Source of the DNA: Gammaproteobacteria bacterium
Lineage (GTDB): Bacteria > Pseudomonadota > Gammaproteobacteria > Steroidobacterales > Steroidobacteraceae
Direction: 5' to 3'
Length of the DNA: 33,845 nt
NCBI GenBank assembly: GCA_028293745.1
Contig: JAQGOF010000192.1
Span: 1 to 33,845, forward strand
Below the pieces are notes generated by a model, which was given only the letters and a program-made list of their open reading frames with translations, did not search any database and was not told the origin of the DNA. Shown one piece after another: positions 1 through 8,714 of the stretch; positions within the stretch are counted from its first letter, which is position 1; each line of letters starts with the position of its first letter. The position numbers were made by a program, and so were the translations under genes.

Positions 1-249
1 AACGCGCGCGCAGACCAGCGCCAGCTCACGGTCAGTGTCAGCGATACCGGATGCGGAATTGGTCGAGAGCATTTGCCGCGGGTCTTCGATCGCTTCTACC
101 GGGTGGATCAGGCCCGCGCGAGCTCGGGGCAGAACGTGGGGCTGGGTCTGGCCGTCGTCAAAAGCATCGCGACCCGCCATGGTGGCCACGTCGACATCGA
201 CAGCGAGGTCGGGCGCGGCACTGAGGTTAGAGTCGTGCTTCCGATATAG
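1..249 (+). CDS. Sensor histidine kinase, C-terminal end only
   Basis: This is the last 82 residues of a two-component sensor kinase; the gene enters from the left edge in frame 1. Visible ATP-binding (HATPase_c) motifs are a G1 box DTGCGIG, an F box FDRFYRVD and a G2 box VGLGLAVVKSIA, followed by the usual HGG and GRGTEV ending. The sensor, HAMP and phospho-accepting histidine parts lie outside the window. It ends 126 bp before an RND efflux operon on the same strand, so it probably belongs to the two-component system controlling that operon. That is inference from position. The stop is TAG at 247-249. Confidence 0.9.
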   Translation, partial: NARADQRQLTVSVSDTGCGIGREHLPRVFDRFYRVDQARASSGQNVGLGLAVVKSIATRHGGHVDIDSEVGRGTEVRVVLPI

Positions 250-282
250 GCCCGAACGGGTCGATCGGCTAGCCCATGTGAG

Positions 283-306
283 CCAGATGACGATTTCGTT
301 ATCTGG
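283..306. promoter_or_regulatory. 24-bp imperfect palindrome, candidate operator
   Basis: The left arm CCAGATGACGAT pairs with the right arm TTCGTTATCTGG. Ten of the twelve symmetric positions match, including a perfect outer six (CCAGAT/ATCTGG). It sits in the 126-bp gap between the sensor kinase stop and the first efflux gene start at 376. The position suits an operator for a response regulator or another dimeric regulator. There is no T-run after it, so a rho-independent terminator is unlikely. Binding is inferred. Confidence 0.4.
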
Positions 307-375
307 GCGTCACCGCCGCTTCAGGCTAGCGGAGTACGCTGCACGCGGTGCCTCACGTTCAGACTCGAGATTGGG

Positions 376-1818
376 ATGCCTTGCGCCCGTTTGTTCATTG
401 CGACCTGCCTTTGCCTGGTTCCCATGGCGTGTGCAAGCTATAAACCTGCGCCGATCTCGCCTGCGAAGAACGCAGAAGCCATTCAAGCGCGATCGCTGGC
501 CAATCCACGACTGCAGACATTCATTGCCGCGGCGCAGGCATCGGACCCGCGGCCTGCGACTGCGGAGATCCCAGCTGCCGATCACTTTTGGGATTTGACC
601 ACGCTCACGTTGGCAGCGCTCTACTACCATCCGAACCTCGACTTGGCGCGCGCCCGACTTGCCGAGGCGCGGGCAGGGGTAGTCACTGCCGGTCAGATTC
701 CCAACCCCTCGCTGAGCTTTGAAGAGTTGAGTTATCGACCGAGCGTGTCCGGCTACTCGGCCTGGACGATCGCTCCGGTAATCAACTTCCTCATCGAAAC
801 GTTCGGCAAACGCAGGTCTCGCACCCGGGAGGCCCAGGCTCTCACCGACGCCGCGCACGCGGACCTGATGACGGCCTCGTGGCAAGTGCGGGGAGACGTG
901 CGCGATGGTTTGATGAACCTGTGGGCGGCACAACACCGGCTCGCGCTCGTGCAGCAACGACTGGATGTCCAGGAACAGCTCCTAAGCCTGCTCGAACATC
1001 GCGTTGCCGTGGGCGCGGCCTCAGCACTGGACCTCGCGCGCGAGCGAACGAATCGCAACCAAATCAGCATCGCAGTTCGGGATGCCGAGCGCGACGGAGT
1101 GCTCGCGCGGACGCGGCTGGCCGAGGCTATCGGGATTCCGCTGGCTGCTCTGGATGGCATCGATTTCTCATTCGCCGCCTTCGATCAACCGGAGCAGCCG
1201 GGTGCCGACCTCAGTACCGGCGAGTTGCGGCGGACAGCCCTGGTCAAGCGGAGCGATGTACAAGCTCTCCTGGCCCAATACGCTGCTGCCGAGTCGGCTC
1301 TTGCGCTGCAGATTGCCAATCAATACCCCAACATCACCTTGAGTGCGGGCTATGGTTACGATTCGGGCCAGCACAAATACATGCTGATGCCGGCCGCCGA
1401 CCTTCCGGTTTTCAACCACAATCAGGGACGGATCGCCGAAGCACTCGCTGGCCGCGATGCGGCCGCCGCCCGCTTCACCGGCCTTCAGACGCAAGTCATC
1501 GATGCCGTGGATGGCGCCACTGCGGAGTATCGGGCAGCAACCCGGACTCTCGCGAGCGCCGATGCATTGCTCGCTGACGAGCAAGATCGGGAGCGTCGGA
1601 CAGCACGGTGGTTCCAGGCTGGGGAGGCGGATCGGCCGACGCTCTTGACAGCGCAGCTTGAACGGATCGCGGCCGAACAATCCCGATTCGATGCGCTGGC
1701 TCAGCAACGCCAGGCGCTCGGCGCCGTGGAGGATGCCCTTCAGCATCCTTTCTATGGGCCGGCGATGCCTGCGAGCTCTGATACGAACCCGCGCGTGGAC
1801 TCGGCACCGCATTCGTGA
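376..1818 (+). CDS. TolC-family outer membrane efflux lipoprotein (RND system 1)
   Basis: This 480-residue protein is the outer membrane channel of a tripartite efflux pump. The N-terminus is a lipoprotein signal: hydrophobic LFIATCLCLVPMAC with a lipobox (PMAC) at Cys19, so the mature protein should be lipid-anchored in the outer membrane. The rest shows the two long helical outer-membrane-efflux repeats, rich in Ala, Gln, Arg and Glu, and a typical second-repeat ending around GEADRPTLLTAQLE. The length matches CusC/CzcC-type factors. It is the first gene of a set of three: channel, adaptor (35 bp downstream) and pump. The context of a CusA/CzcA-type pump suggests metal or small cationic substrate export, but the substrate cannot be read from this protein. 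Confidence 0.9.
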   Translation: MPCARLFIATCLCLVPMACASYKPAPISPAKNAEAIQARSLANPRLQTFIAAAQASDPRPATAEIPAADHFWDLTTLTLAALYYHPNLDLARARLAEARAGVVTAGQIPNPSLSFEELSYRPSVSGYSAWTIAPVINFLIETFGKRRSRTREAQALTDAAHADLMTASWQVRGDVRDGLMNLWAAQHRLALVQQRLDVQEQLLSLLEHRVAVGAASALDLARERTNRNQISIAVRDAERDGVLARTRLAEAIGIPLAALDGIDFSFAAFDQPEQPGADLSTGELRRTALVKRSDVQALLAQYAAAESALALQIANQYPNITLSAGYGYDSGQHKYMLMPAADLPVFNHNQGRIAEALAGRDAAAARFTGLQTQVIDAVDGATAEYRAATRTLASADALLADEQDRERRTARWFQAGEADRPTLLTAQLERIAAEQSRFDALAQQRQALGAVEDALQHPFYGPAMPASSDTNPRVDSAPHS

Positions 1819-1853
1819 GCAGATCTTTCGCACGCGCAGAGGACTGATCGTCA

Positions 1854-2891
1854 ATGGGAGCGAGTCGTCTGAAGATATTGATCGGCGCCGTTGCCGTCCT
1901 TCTCGTCGGTGCACTAGCGACTTGGGGCTTCATATCCGGCCGCCATGAAGCCGACACGGAGCAGCCGACCCAGGCACCGCAGCGGGCGTCGACGCAGAAC
2001 GGCGAGCCGGTCATCACACTTAACACTGTGGCACAGAAGAACAATGGAATCACCACCGCCAGACTGAACAATGCTCGCCATCTTCAACCATTGCGAGCCT
2101 TTGGAACGGTGCTCGATCTGCAAGCGCTGATGGACTTATCCAACAATTCTGCCAATGCCCGTGCGCAGGTAGAGACCTCCAGGGCGAAGCTGGCCGCCTC
2201 ACAAACAGCGTTCGAGCGGGCGCAGGATCTCTACAAGGATCAGCAGAACATGTCGGCCGCGCAGGTTCAGGCGGCAGAGGCGACGTTCCGCACCGATCAG
2301 GCGGGGCTTGCATCGGCACAGTCGCAGTTGCACACACTCGCTGTAGCGGCGCAACTGAACTGGGGACCCACATTGAGTCAGGCGCTCCTCAGGGCCACGC
2401 CGTTGCTCACTCGGCTTACTACACGCAGGGACGTTCTTGTGCAGGTGACGCTGCGACCAGACCAAACACTGACGCAGCCACCGGCAGGCGCCTGGCTCGA
2501 GTTGGATGACGGCTCGCGCCGGCCGCTCGAGTTTGTGTCGGCGGCCACGAAGACGGACCCACGCATTCAGGGCGCGAGCTTCCTGTTCACCGCCCTGGCC
2601 ACCGCAGGCCTCTTGCCGGGGATGAGCGTCGTTGCTTTCGTTCCGACGACTCGCATCGTCGAAGGCGTCTTGGTGCCGCCTTCCGCGATCGTATGGGCGC
2701 AGGGTGGGGCGTGGGCCTATTTCCGCACAGGACCGAACACGTTCGCCCGTCGTGCGGTCCCAACCGCTCTGCCCGCGACTTCGGGCGGTTACGTGATGCA
2801 AGGTCAGACCGACAATGCAGAAATCGTCGTGCAAGGCGCGCAGATGCTCTTTTCGGAGGAGTTCCGCGCCCAGGCCCAGGTGAGCGATTGA
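1854..2891 (+). CDS. RND efflux periplasmic adaptor (membrane fusion protein, system 1)
   Basis: This 345-residue adaptor links the inner membrane pump to the outer membrane channel. An N-terminal membrane anchor spans residues 7-27 (ILIGAVAVLLVGALATWGF). A short helical hairpin follows around residues 95-145 (SRAKLAASQTAFERAQDLY and a second arm). The C-terminal part carries beta-barrel and membrane-proximal patterns ending GAQMLFSEEFR, which resembles CusB/CzcB-type adaptors. An AGAGGA ribosome site lies 10 nt before the ATG. No His- or Met-rich metal-binding extension is seen. It lies between the channel gene and the pump gene, with 19 bp to the pump start, consistent with one transcript. 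Confidence 0.88.
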   Translation: MGASRLKILIGAVAVLLVGALATWGFISGRHEADTEQPTQAPQRASTQNGEPVITLNTVAQKNNGITTARLNNARHLQPLRAFGTVLDLQALMDLSNNSANARAQVETSRAKLAASQTAFERAQDLYKDQQNMSAAQVQAAEATFRTDQAGLASAQSQLHTLAVAAQLNWGPTLSQALLRATPLLTRLTTRRDVLVQVTLRPDQTLTQPPAGAWLELDDGSRRPLEFVSAATKTDPRIQGASFLFTALATAGLLPGMSVVAFVPTTRIVEGVLVPPSAIVWAQGGAWAYFRTGPNTFARRAVPTALPATSGGYVMQGQTDNAEIVVQGAQMLFSEEFRAQAQVSD

Positions 2892-2910
2892 CTTCGGGCG
2901 AGTCCGCACG

Positions 2911-5900
2911 ATGAGCAGTGAACGGGGTCCTCAAGCGGCGCTCATTCGCTTCTCAGTCCGGTTCCGAGGCGTGGTGGTCGCGCTCGCGTGCGTTCTGTTG
3001 GGCTACGGCATTTACGCCGTGCGACAGGCAAAGTACGACGTCTTCCCGGAATTCGCACCGCCCCAAGTTGGAATCCAGACCGAAGCGCCCGGGCTTGCCC
3101 CGGAGCAGGTCGAGGTCCTCATTACCCAACCGCTCGAGAACATCATCAACGGCGTCCCAGGCTTGGCTACCTTGCGCTCGGGCTCGATTCAGGGTCTTTC
3201 GGTCATCACGGCAACGTTCGATCCGTCCACTGACATCTACCGCGACCGGCAGCTGGTCTCCGAGCGCCTGAGCGAAGCGGCGGCACAACTTCCGACGGGC
3301 GCGGCGCCGCCGATCATGACGCCACTCACCTCCTCGGCGAGCATCGTGCTGGTCGCCGGCCTGACCTCGGACCGGCGCTCGCTGATGGATCTGCACACGA
3401 CGGCGGAGTGGACCATCCGCCCACGACTCCTGGCAGTGCCCGGCGTGGCCAAGGTCGCCATCTTCAGCCGCGAGAGGAAGTCCCTCCAGATTCAGATTCA
3501 TCCGGAAGCGCTAGCACGCTTTGGCCTTGGGTTGAATGACGTGCTGAATGCGGCACGGCAGGCGACCGGTGTACGCGGCGGCGGTTTCATCGATACCCCC
3601 AACCAACGGATCGTCCTGCAGACCGAGGGCCAGTCACTGACGCCGGAACAGATTGGACAGACCGTGCTGAGCAGCGCGGCGGGCACCAGCATCGCGTTGG
3701 CGAATGTTGCAACCGTCGTGGAGGGGCCGGAGCCTGCGATCGGCGCTGCGGCGATCAATGGCCAACCGGGTGTGGTCCTCAATGTCTCGGAGCAATACGG
3801 GGCCAACACGGTCGAAGTGACACGGCGCGTGGAGGCAGCACTCGCGCAACTGAGACCTGGCCTCGAACGAGCTGGCATCACGCTTCACGACGATCTCTTC
3901 CGTCCGGCGAACTTCATCAACACGGCCACCGGCAATGTGCAGTCGTCTCTGCTGCTGGGCGGCACCTTGGTCGTGATCGTCCTGTTCCTCTTCCTCTTCG
4001 ATCTGCGCTCCGCTGCGATCTCCTGCGTCGCGATCCCCTTGTCGCTCCTCGCCGCCATCATCGTCCTGCAGCGCTTCGATATCACTCTCAACACGATGAC
4101 CTTGGGCGGGCTTGCGATCGCGATCGGCGTCGTCGTGGACGATGCGGTGGTCGATATCGAGAACATCATCCGGCGCCTGCGCGAGAACCAGCGGCTCGGC
4201 GCGCCGGCGAGCCGCGCACGGGTTGTGTTCGATGCCTGCCTCGAAGTGCGCGGGGCCGTGGTCTACGCTACATTTGCCGTGTTGTTCGTCGTGCTTCCCA
4301 TCATCACCCTGTCGGGACTGGCGGGCCGGTTATTCGCACCTCTCGGGATTGCCTACGCGCTCGCGGTTCTGGCGTCTCTCCTCGTCACGCTGACGATCAC
4401 ACCCGCCTTGGCAATGATGTTTCTGACTGCGGAGCACGTGAAGCCGGCGGACCCTCTCCTGATGCGCTGGTCGAAAGAGCGTTACCGGAGGCTACTTCAC
4501 GGCATGGCGCAACATCCAAATTGGTCTGTTGGGATGGCCGTTCTCCTGACTCTGGTCGGCTGCGCGATGGTGCCTTTCTTCGGCGGCAGCTTCATCCCTG
4601 AGCTGAAGGAATCCCATTTCACCGTGCACATGGCGACGGTTCCCGGTACCTCCCTCACAGAATCGCTGCGCTTCGGGAAGCTCGTCAACGAAGCCTTGCA
4701 CACGCTGCCCGCCGTGAGGTCAGTCGCGCAGCGCGTCGGGCGCGCGGAGCTCGCGGACGACACTTACGGACCGCACTACAGCGAGTTCGAGGTCGACTTG
4801 AAACCGCTCAGCGGCGATGAGGCCGAAGCCGTGCAGTCGGACATACGCCGCCGGCTGGCCCCGATCCCGGGTGCGAATTTCCTGGTGTACACGTTTCTCT
4901 CCGAGCGGATCGATGAGACGCTGTCAGGCTACACGTCACCGGTCGTCGTGAATATCTTCGGCGACGATCTGGATGTTCTCGATCACAAGGCACGCGAAGT
5001 AGCCAAGGTCGTCGGCGCCGTTGCAGGAGCCGCCGATGTCACGCTCCCCTCGCCACCGGGCTTGCCACAGCTCACTGTTCGGCTGCGCAAGGTGGACCTC
5101 CAACGCTGGGCTCTCGATCCTGTCGAAGCCCTCGAGGCAATCCGTACGGCCTACCAGGGAGATACGGTCGCTCAGACCTACGAGGGCAATCACGTCTTTC
5201 CCGTGATCGCAATCCTCGATCCGGCGAGTCGGGCTCGCGTGGATGAAGTGGCAGACCTGCCGCTGCGCACCCCGAGCGGCACATACGTGCACTTACGACA
5301 GATTGCGGATATCTATGAGCGATCGGGCCGATATCAGGTGCTACACCAGCAAGCGCAGCGGCTGCAGACCGTCACGGCGAATGTCGTCGGGCGCGACCTG
5401 ACGTCCTTCGTCAAGGACCTTCAGACGCGGATTGCAAGAGAAGTCTCGCTCCCGCCCGGAACCTACATCGAACTGGCCGGCGAGGCGCAGGCGCAATCGC
5501 AATCGCAGCGCGACCTGTCAGTCAATTCGATGATTGCTTTCGTCGCCATCGTTCTCCTGTTGTCGTTTGTGACACGCAACGGCCGCAACTTGTTGCTGGT
5601 GTTGGCCAATCTGCCTTTTGCCTTTGTCGGCGGGGTGCTCGCTGTATTTGCCACGGGCGGCCTGCTTTCGCTGGGATCCATGGTGGGCTTCGTCGCGCTG
5701 CTGGGCATTACGCTGCGCAATTCGATTCTGCTGATCGCCCATTATGAGCACCTGGTCGGCGTCGAAGCGAAATCGTGGACGCTGGATACCGTGATCGCGG
5801 GTTCCGCGGACCGCCTCACGCCAATCCTCATGACTTCCCTCGTCACAGCGCTCGGCGTACTGCCACTCGCGATCGGGATGAATGAGCCGGGTCGCGAAAT

Positions 5901-6075
5901 CGAAGGTCCCATGGCGGTGGTCTTGTTGGGTGGCCTGCTGACGTCGATGGTGCTAAATCTTCTGGTCCTGCCGAGCCTTGCATTGCGATACGGGCGATTC
6001 ACCGCGATGAACGCCGACGATGAGCTGCCGGGCCTTCCAACAAGCGGCGCAGAACAGAGTTCTTCCGCCGAGTGA
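2911..6075 (+). CDS. RND efflux pump, CusA/CzcA (heavy-metal efflux) family
   Basis: This 1054-residue protein is a proton-driven inner membrane pump of normal RND length, with two repeats of six membrane helices and two large periplasmic loops. The first helix is near residues 19-37, followed by the family signature FPEFAPPQVGIQTEAPGLAPEQVE. The predicted fourth helix contains GVVVDDAVVDIENI with acidic residues D410, D411, D415 and E417, as expected of proton-relay residues in this family. The second half repeats the pattern (GFVALLGITLRNSILLIAHYEH). It is closest in style to the HME branch (CusA/CzcA). Its metal is not predictable here; CusA-like copper/silver export or divalent cation export are both possible. 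It is the last gene of efflux operon 1. Confidence 0.9.
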   Translation: MSSERGPQAALIRFSVRFRGVVVALACVLLGYGIYAVRQAKYDVFPEFAPPQVGIQTEAPGLAPEQVEVLITQPLENIINGVPGLATLRSGSIQGLSVITATFDPSTDIYRDRQLVSERLSEAAAQLPTGAAPPIMTPLTSSASIVLVAGLTSDRRSLMDLHTTAEWTIRPRLLAVPGVAKVAIFSRERKSLQIQIHPEALARFGLGLNDVLNAARQATGVRGGGFIDTPNQRIVLQTEGQSLTPEQIGQTVLSSAAGTSIALANVATVVEGPEPAIGAAAINGQPGVVLNVSEQYGANTVEVTRRVEAALAQLRPGLERAGITLHDDLFRPANFINTATGNVQSSLLLGGTLVVIVLFLFLFDLRSAAISCVAIPLSLLAAIIVLQRFDITLNTMTLGGLAIAIGVVVDDAVVDIENIIRRLRENQRLGAPASRARVVFDACLEVRGAVVYATFAVLFVVLPIITLSGLAGRLFAPLGIAYALAVLASLLVTLTITPALAMMFLTAEHVKPADPLLMRWSKERYRRLLHGMAQHPNWSVGMAVLLTLVGCAMVPFFGGSFIPELKESHFTVHMATVPGTSLTESLRFGKLVNEALHTLPAVRSVAQRVGRAELADDTYGPHYSEFEVDLKPLSGDEAEAVQSDIRRRLAPIPGANFLVYTFLSERIDETLSGYTSPVVVNIFGDDLDVLDHKAREVAKVVGAVAGAADVTLPSPPGLPQLTVRLRKVDLQRWALDPVEALEAIRTAYQGDTVAQTYEGNHVFPVIAILDPASRARVDEVADLPLRTPSGTYVHLRQIADIYERSGRYQVLHQQAQRLQTVTANVVGRDLTSFVKDLQTRIAREVSLPPGTYIELAGEAQAQSQSQRDLSVNSMIAFVAIVLLLSFVTRNGRNLLLVLANLPFAFVGGVLAVFATGGLLSLGSMVGFVALLGITLRNSILLIAHYEHLVGVEAKSWTLDTVIAGSADRLTPILMTSLVTALGVLPLAIGMNEPGREIEGPMAVVLLGGLLTSMVLNLLVLPSLALRYGRFTAMNADDELPGLPTSGAEQSSSAE

Positions 6076-6111
6076 GACAGTACACTCCGAGCCTGCAGGG
6101 TATCCCGCGCG

Positions 6112-6351
6112 GTGTTGTCGATATGGGGCCTGCACATGGGCGCGACCCAAGGCTTGTTGGCAGCGCTCGTCGGCGACGCGGCCCCAGCGGACTTGCGCGG
6201 TACGGCGTTCGGCCTGTTCAATCTCGTGAATGGACTCGCTCTGCTCGGGGCCGGCATCATCGCCGGCGGCCTTTGGTCGAGCATCGGCCCGAATGCGACA
6301 TTCCTGGTGGGTGCCGCGTTCGCCGTCGTTAGCGGCGTGCGCTCCTAGCCG
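6112..6351 (+). pseudogene. Remnant: C-terminal tail of an MFS transporter
   Basis: The translation from a GTG at 6112 (LSIWGLHMGATQGLLAALVG, then DAAPADLRGTAFGLFNLVNG) matches the last two or three helices of a major facilitator transporter. Nothing upstream supplies the other nine or ten helices: the RND pump stop is only 36 bp before. The reading frame is the same as that of the pump gene, so stop-codon readthrough would fuse them, but there is no sign that this happens. The piece ends with a stop in SGVRS* before 6352. It is best read as the 3' scrap of a deleted MFS gene. Confidence 0.7.
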
Positions 6352-6423
6352 CGGCGGGGTGGCCGAAGAAGCCGGCATCAATGTAATCGGGGGATATCCG
6401 GTGCAGATGCTTTCGAACGCAAC

Positions 6424-6906
6424 ATGAAGAGCCTCGGCAGTCAAGGGCTTAGAGAGCGCCTCTTTCGCATCAGCGTCTTGCTCAAGGGATTGAACGGAGC
6501 GTTGGAGATCGTGGGGGGCGTAGCGCTCTTTGCCCTGAGCCCCGCATTCATTCTCCGCGCGGTCGCGCTCCTGACACAGGACGAGATTGCCGAAGATCCC
6601 CGTGACCTCGTTGCGAACTATCTTCGGCGCGCCGCGAGTCACCTCTCACCGGCGAGCGAGCATTTTGCAGCGATCTATCTCTTGATCCACGGTGTCGTCA
6701 AGATCGGCCTGGTGGGCGCGTTGCTCAAGCGCGAGCTATGGGCCTATCCGGCCGCGGTGCTCGTGTTCGGGGCCTTTATCGTTTACCAGCTCTATCGCTT
6801 CACGTTCACCCATGGACTCGGCTTGATCGCGCTTAGTCTGTTTGACTTCGTCGTGATCTGGCTGATCTACCTCGAATATCGAGCGTTGAAGCGGGGCACG
6901 CAGTGA
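6424..6906 (+). CDS. DUF2127 family integral membrane protein
   Basis: This 160-residue inner membrane protein resembles the DUF2127 family, whose function is unknown. Four hydrophobic stretches can be seen: about residues 20-45 (LNGALEIVGGVALFALSPAF), 82-103 (IYLLIHGVVKIGLVGALL), 108-128 (AYPAAVLVFGAFIVYQLY) and 133-152 (LGLIALSLFDFVVIWLIYLEY). The pattern IYLLIHGVVKIGLVGALLKR is typical of the family. It follows a decayed MFS tail and precedes a 485-bp gap, so it is probably transcribed alone or as a distal gene of efflux operon 1. No substrate or partner is evident. Confidence 0.8.
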   Translation: MKSLGSQGLRERLFRISVLLKGLNGALEIVGGVALFALSPAFILRAVALLTQDEIAEDPRDLVANYLRRAASHLSPASEHFAAIYLLIHGVVKIGLVGALLKRELWAYPAAVLVFGAFIVYQLYRFTFTHGLGLIALSLFDFVVIWLIYLEYRALKRGTQ

Positions 6907-7391
6907 TTCGCTGACAGCGACGAGCGCTATCGCAAGCTTGACTGAGGGATTCATGATTCAACTCCTGATATGGTGGAGCATGGACAATACGGGCGCACCA
7001 ACATTCAACACGTTCTGCCTGTCTCCTTCTTAACATACGTTAGGCTGCCAGGCGCTCAGATTGACGCAAACGGAACAATCGTGTTCTCGACTGCGCGAAT
7101 TGTTGAGGTGGCAATCAACTATGCGCCCGCCACCGCGCGGGTGGCCTGGAGAACCCCACGACCTAACCTATGTTAACGAACGCCAAGACGTGCCCCGCCG
7201 ATCCCCTTGCGCTCATCGACTCTCTTCGCGCGCGGGGGTGACCTAACTGCGTGTTGGACGCGGAGTCCAGTCACCGGAAACTCCCCGCCCGTATGTCCGA
7301 CACGCATCCGGCGCATTCGCCGACAGGATTCGCGAGCGCCGGATGGCATGCTCGAGCACGTAACTCCTCTCTCCCACGTGGACACCTGCCG
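6907..7391. other. 485-bp gap without a convincing gene
   Basis: Short open frames exist here but none shows a family pattern, a ribosome site or coding character consistent with the neighbours. A GCCACC/GGTGGC inverted repeat lies near 7130-7147. The promoter of the DUF2382 genes should be in this stretch, but no clear -35/-10 pair was found. Confidence 0.5.
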
Positions 7392-7754
7392 ATGAACCCA
7401 GACGAGTCTATTCCGTTAGCCGAGGAACAATTGTCCATCCAAAAACGCTCCGTCACCACCGGGCGCGTCCGGATAACAACCTCGGTTGATGAGCGGGAGC
7501 ACTGGATCCATGAATCGCTCGAGCGCGAAGCAGTCACCGTCGAGCGAGTCGCGGTGGATCGGATCGTTGACGAAACCCCTCAGATCCGGCAGGTCGGCGA
7601 TGTGATGATCATCCCGGTCGTGGAAGAGGTGGCGGTCGTGGAAAAGCGACTGTTGCTGAAAGAAGAAATCCACGTGTCGAAGCGCCGATACGTGGAGTCA
7701 GTCGATGAGCCGGTGACGCTCAAGTCGACGCGCGCAGTAATCGAGCGGGAGTGA
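7392..7754 (+). CDS. DUF2382 domain protein, short form
   Basis: This 120-residue protein is almost entirely a DUF2382 repeat. It is charged, with alternating Glu/Arg/Val segments such as EEQLSIQKRSVTTGRVRI and VVEEVAVVEKRLLLKEEIHV. Proteins with this domain occur in stress-tolerant bacteria, often beside PRC-barrel or general-stress domains; the biochemical role is unknown. The ATG at 7392 was chosen because the open frame upstream of it (from 7251) lacks family character. It has no signal peptide and should be cytoplasmic. A second, longer DUF2382 gene starts 39 bp downstream on the same strand, so the two probably form an operon. Confidence 0.8.
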   Translation: MNPDESIPLAEEQLSIQKRSVTTGRVRITTSVDEREHWIHESLEREAVTVERVAVDRIVDETPQIRQVGDVMIIPVVEEVAVVEKRLLLKEEIHVSKRRYVESVDEPVTLKSTRAVIERE

Positions 7755-7793
7755 TTTCTCGCTTGCGAACCCGTCAACTGTAGGAGCTTGAAT

Positions 7794-8639
7794 ATGATGA
7801 TGCGAAAAGTTACTGCGATATACGACTCAAAAGACGACGCGCAGCAGGCGAAACAGCGTTTGCTTGAACTTGGTGTGGCCGACGAGCACGTGCAGATCGT
7901 CACCGAGAACGCTTCTGGAACCCCCGACACGCAGTCCACTGGGGAGCACAAGGGGCTCTGGGCCAGTATTAAAGAGATGTTCATACCTGACGAGGACCGC
8001 CGGGCGTTCGAAGAGAGCATTCGCCGGGGAGGATTTCTACTCGTCGCGTCGGTGGAGGCCGACCAAGCGGATGCTGCCATCGAAGCTCTCGAGGGGACGA
8101 ACGCAGTGGATCTGGACCGCAGGCAAGACCAATGGAAGGCTGAGGGGTCGGCGGGGCAGGAGCCCGCACCCATGAGGCCCGCTTTGGCTACTGATCCAAC
8201 CGACGCAACAGAGCAGACTATCCCTGTAGTGGAGGAACGCCTTCGCGTGGGGAAACGCCAAGTCGATCAAGGCCGAGTCCGGGTGCGTTCATTCGTTGTC
8301 GAAAAGCCCATACATGAGGAAGTTCAAGTGCGGGAAGAGCACGTCGAGATAGAGCGCCGGCCCGTAAACCAGCCCGCCTCCTCAAGTGCGGGCACTGGCG
8401 GGAGCGGCCCCTTCCGCGAACAGACGTTTGAGGTTCAAGAAACTGCGGAGGAAGCAGTTGTGGCTAAGGACGCGGTAGTCACCGAGGAGTTGAGCGTGCG
8501 AAAGCAGGTAGCTGAGCGTGTCGAATCGATCGACGACACCGTGCGGCACACTGAAATCGAAGTTGACGATAGCCGCGGCGGCGCCCCGGCGGATTCTGCA
8601 CCTGCGTCGCCGGACCGCAGCACCCGCCGCTCACCGTAA
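7794..8639 (+). CDS. DUF2382 protein with an N-terminal general-stress (YflT-like) domain
   Basis: This 281-residue protein has two parts. Residues 1 to about 100 (KVTAIYDSKDDAQQAKQRL to AAIEALEGTNAVDLD) resemble the small alpha/beta fold of general stress protein 17M/YflT-like domains. Residues from about 135 onward are a DUF2382 module (IPVVEERLRVGKRQVDQGRV and VVTEELSVRKQVAERVESI). A low-complexity Pro/Ala/Ser tail follows. An AGGAG ribosome site at 7782-7786 precedes three consecutive ATG codons at 7794, 7797 and 7800; the first has 7-nt spacing. No secretion signal is seen. A stress-associated cytoplasmic role is inferred from family context only. Confidence 0.82.
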   Translation: MMMRKVTAIYDSKDDAQQAKQRLLELGVADEHVQIVTENASGTPDTQSTGEHKGLWASIKEMFIPDEDRRAFEESIRRGGFLLVASVEADQADAAIEALEGTNAVDLDRRQDQWKAEGSAGQEPAPMRPALATDPTDATEQTIPVVEERLRVGKRQVDQGRVRVRSFVVEKPIHEEVQVREEHVEIERRPVNQPASSSAGTGGSGPFREQTFEVQETAEEAVVAKDAVVTEELSVRKQVAERVESIDDTVRHTEIEVDDSRGGAPADSAPASPDRSTRRSP

Positions 8640-8654
8640 CTCCTCCACCAAAGT

Positions 8655-8679
8655 CACCGGCCTGCCGCGCGGGCCGGTG
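8655..8679. terminator. GC-rich hairpin between convergent genes
   Basis: Perfect 8-bp arms CACCGGCC/GGCCGGTG enclose a 9-nt loop in the 75-bp gap between the DUF2382 gene (plus) and the sensor kinase gene (minus). No T-run follows on either side, so it would be a weak or factor-assisted terminator. The role is inferred from the convergent position. Confidence 0.4.
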
Positions 8680-8714
8680 CTCACGCCGGCACCAATGGAC
8701 CGCGACTTGTCGAA

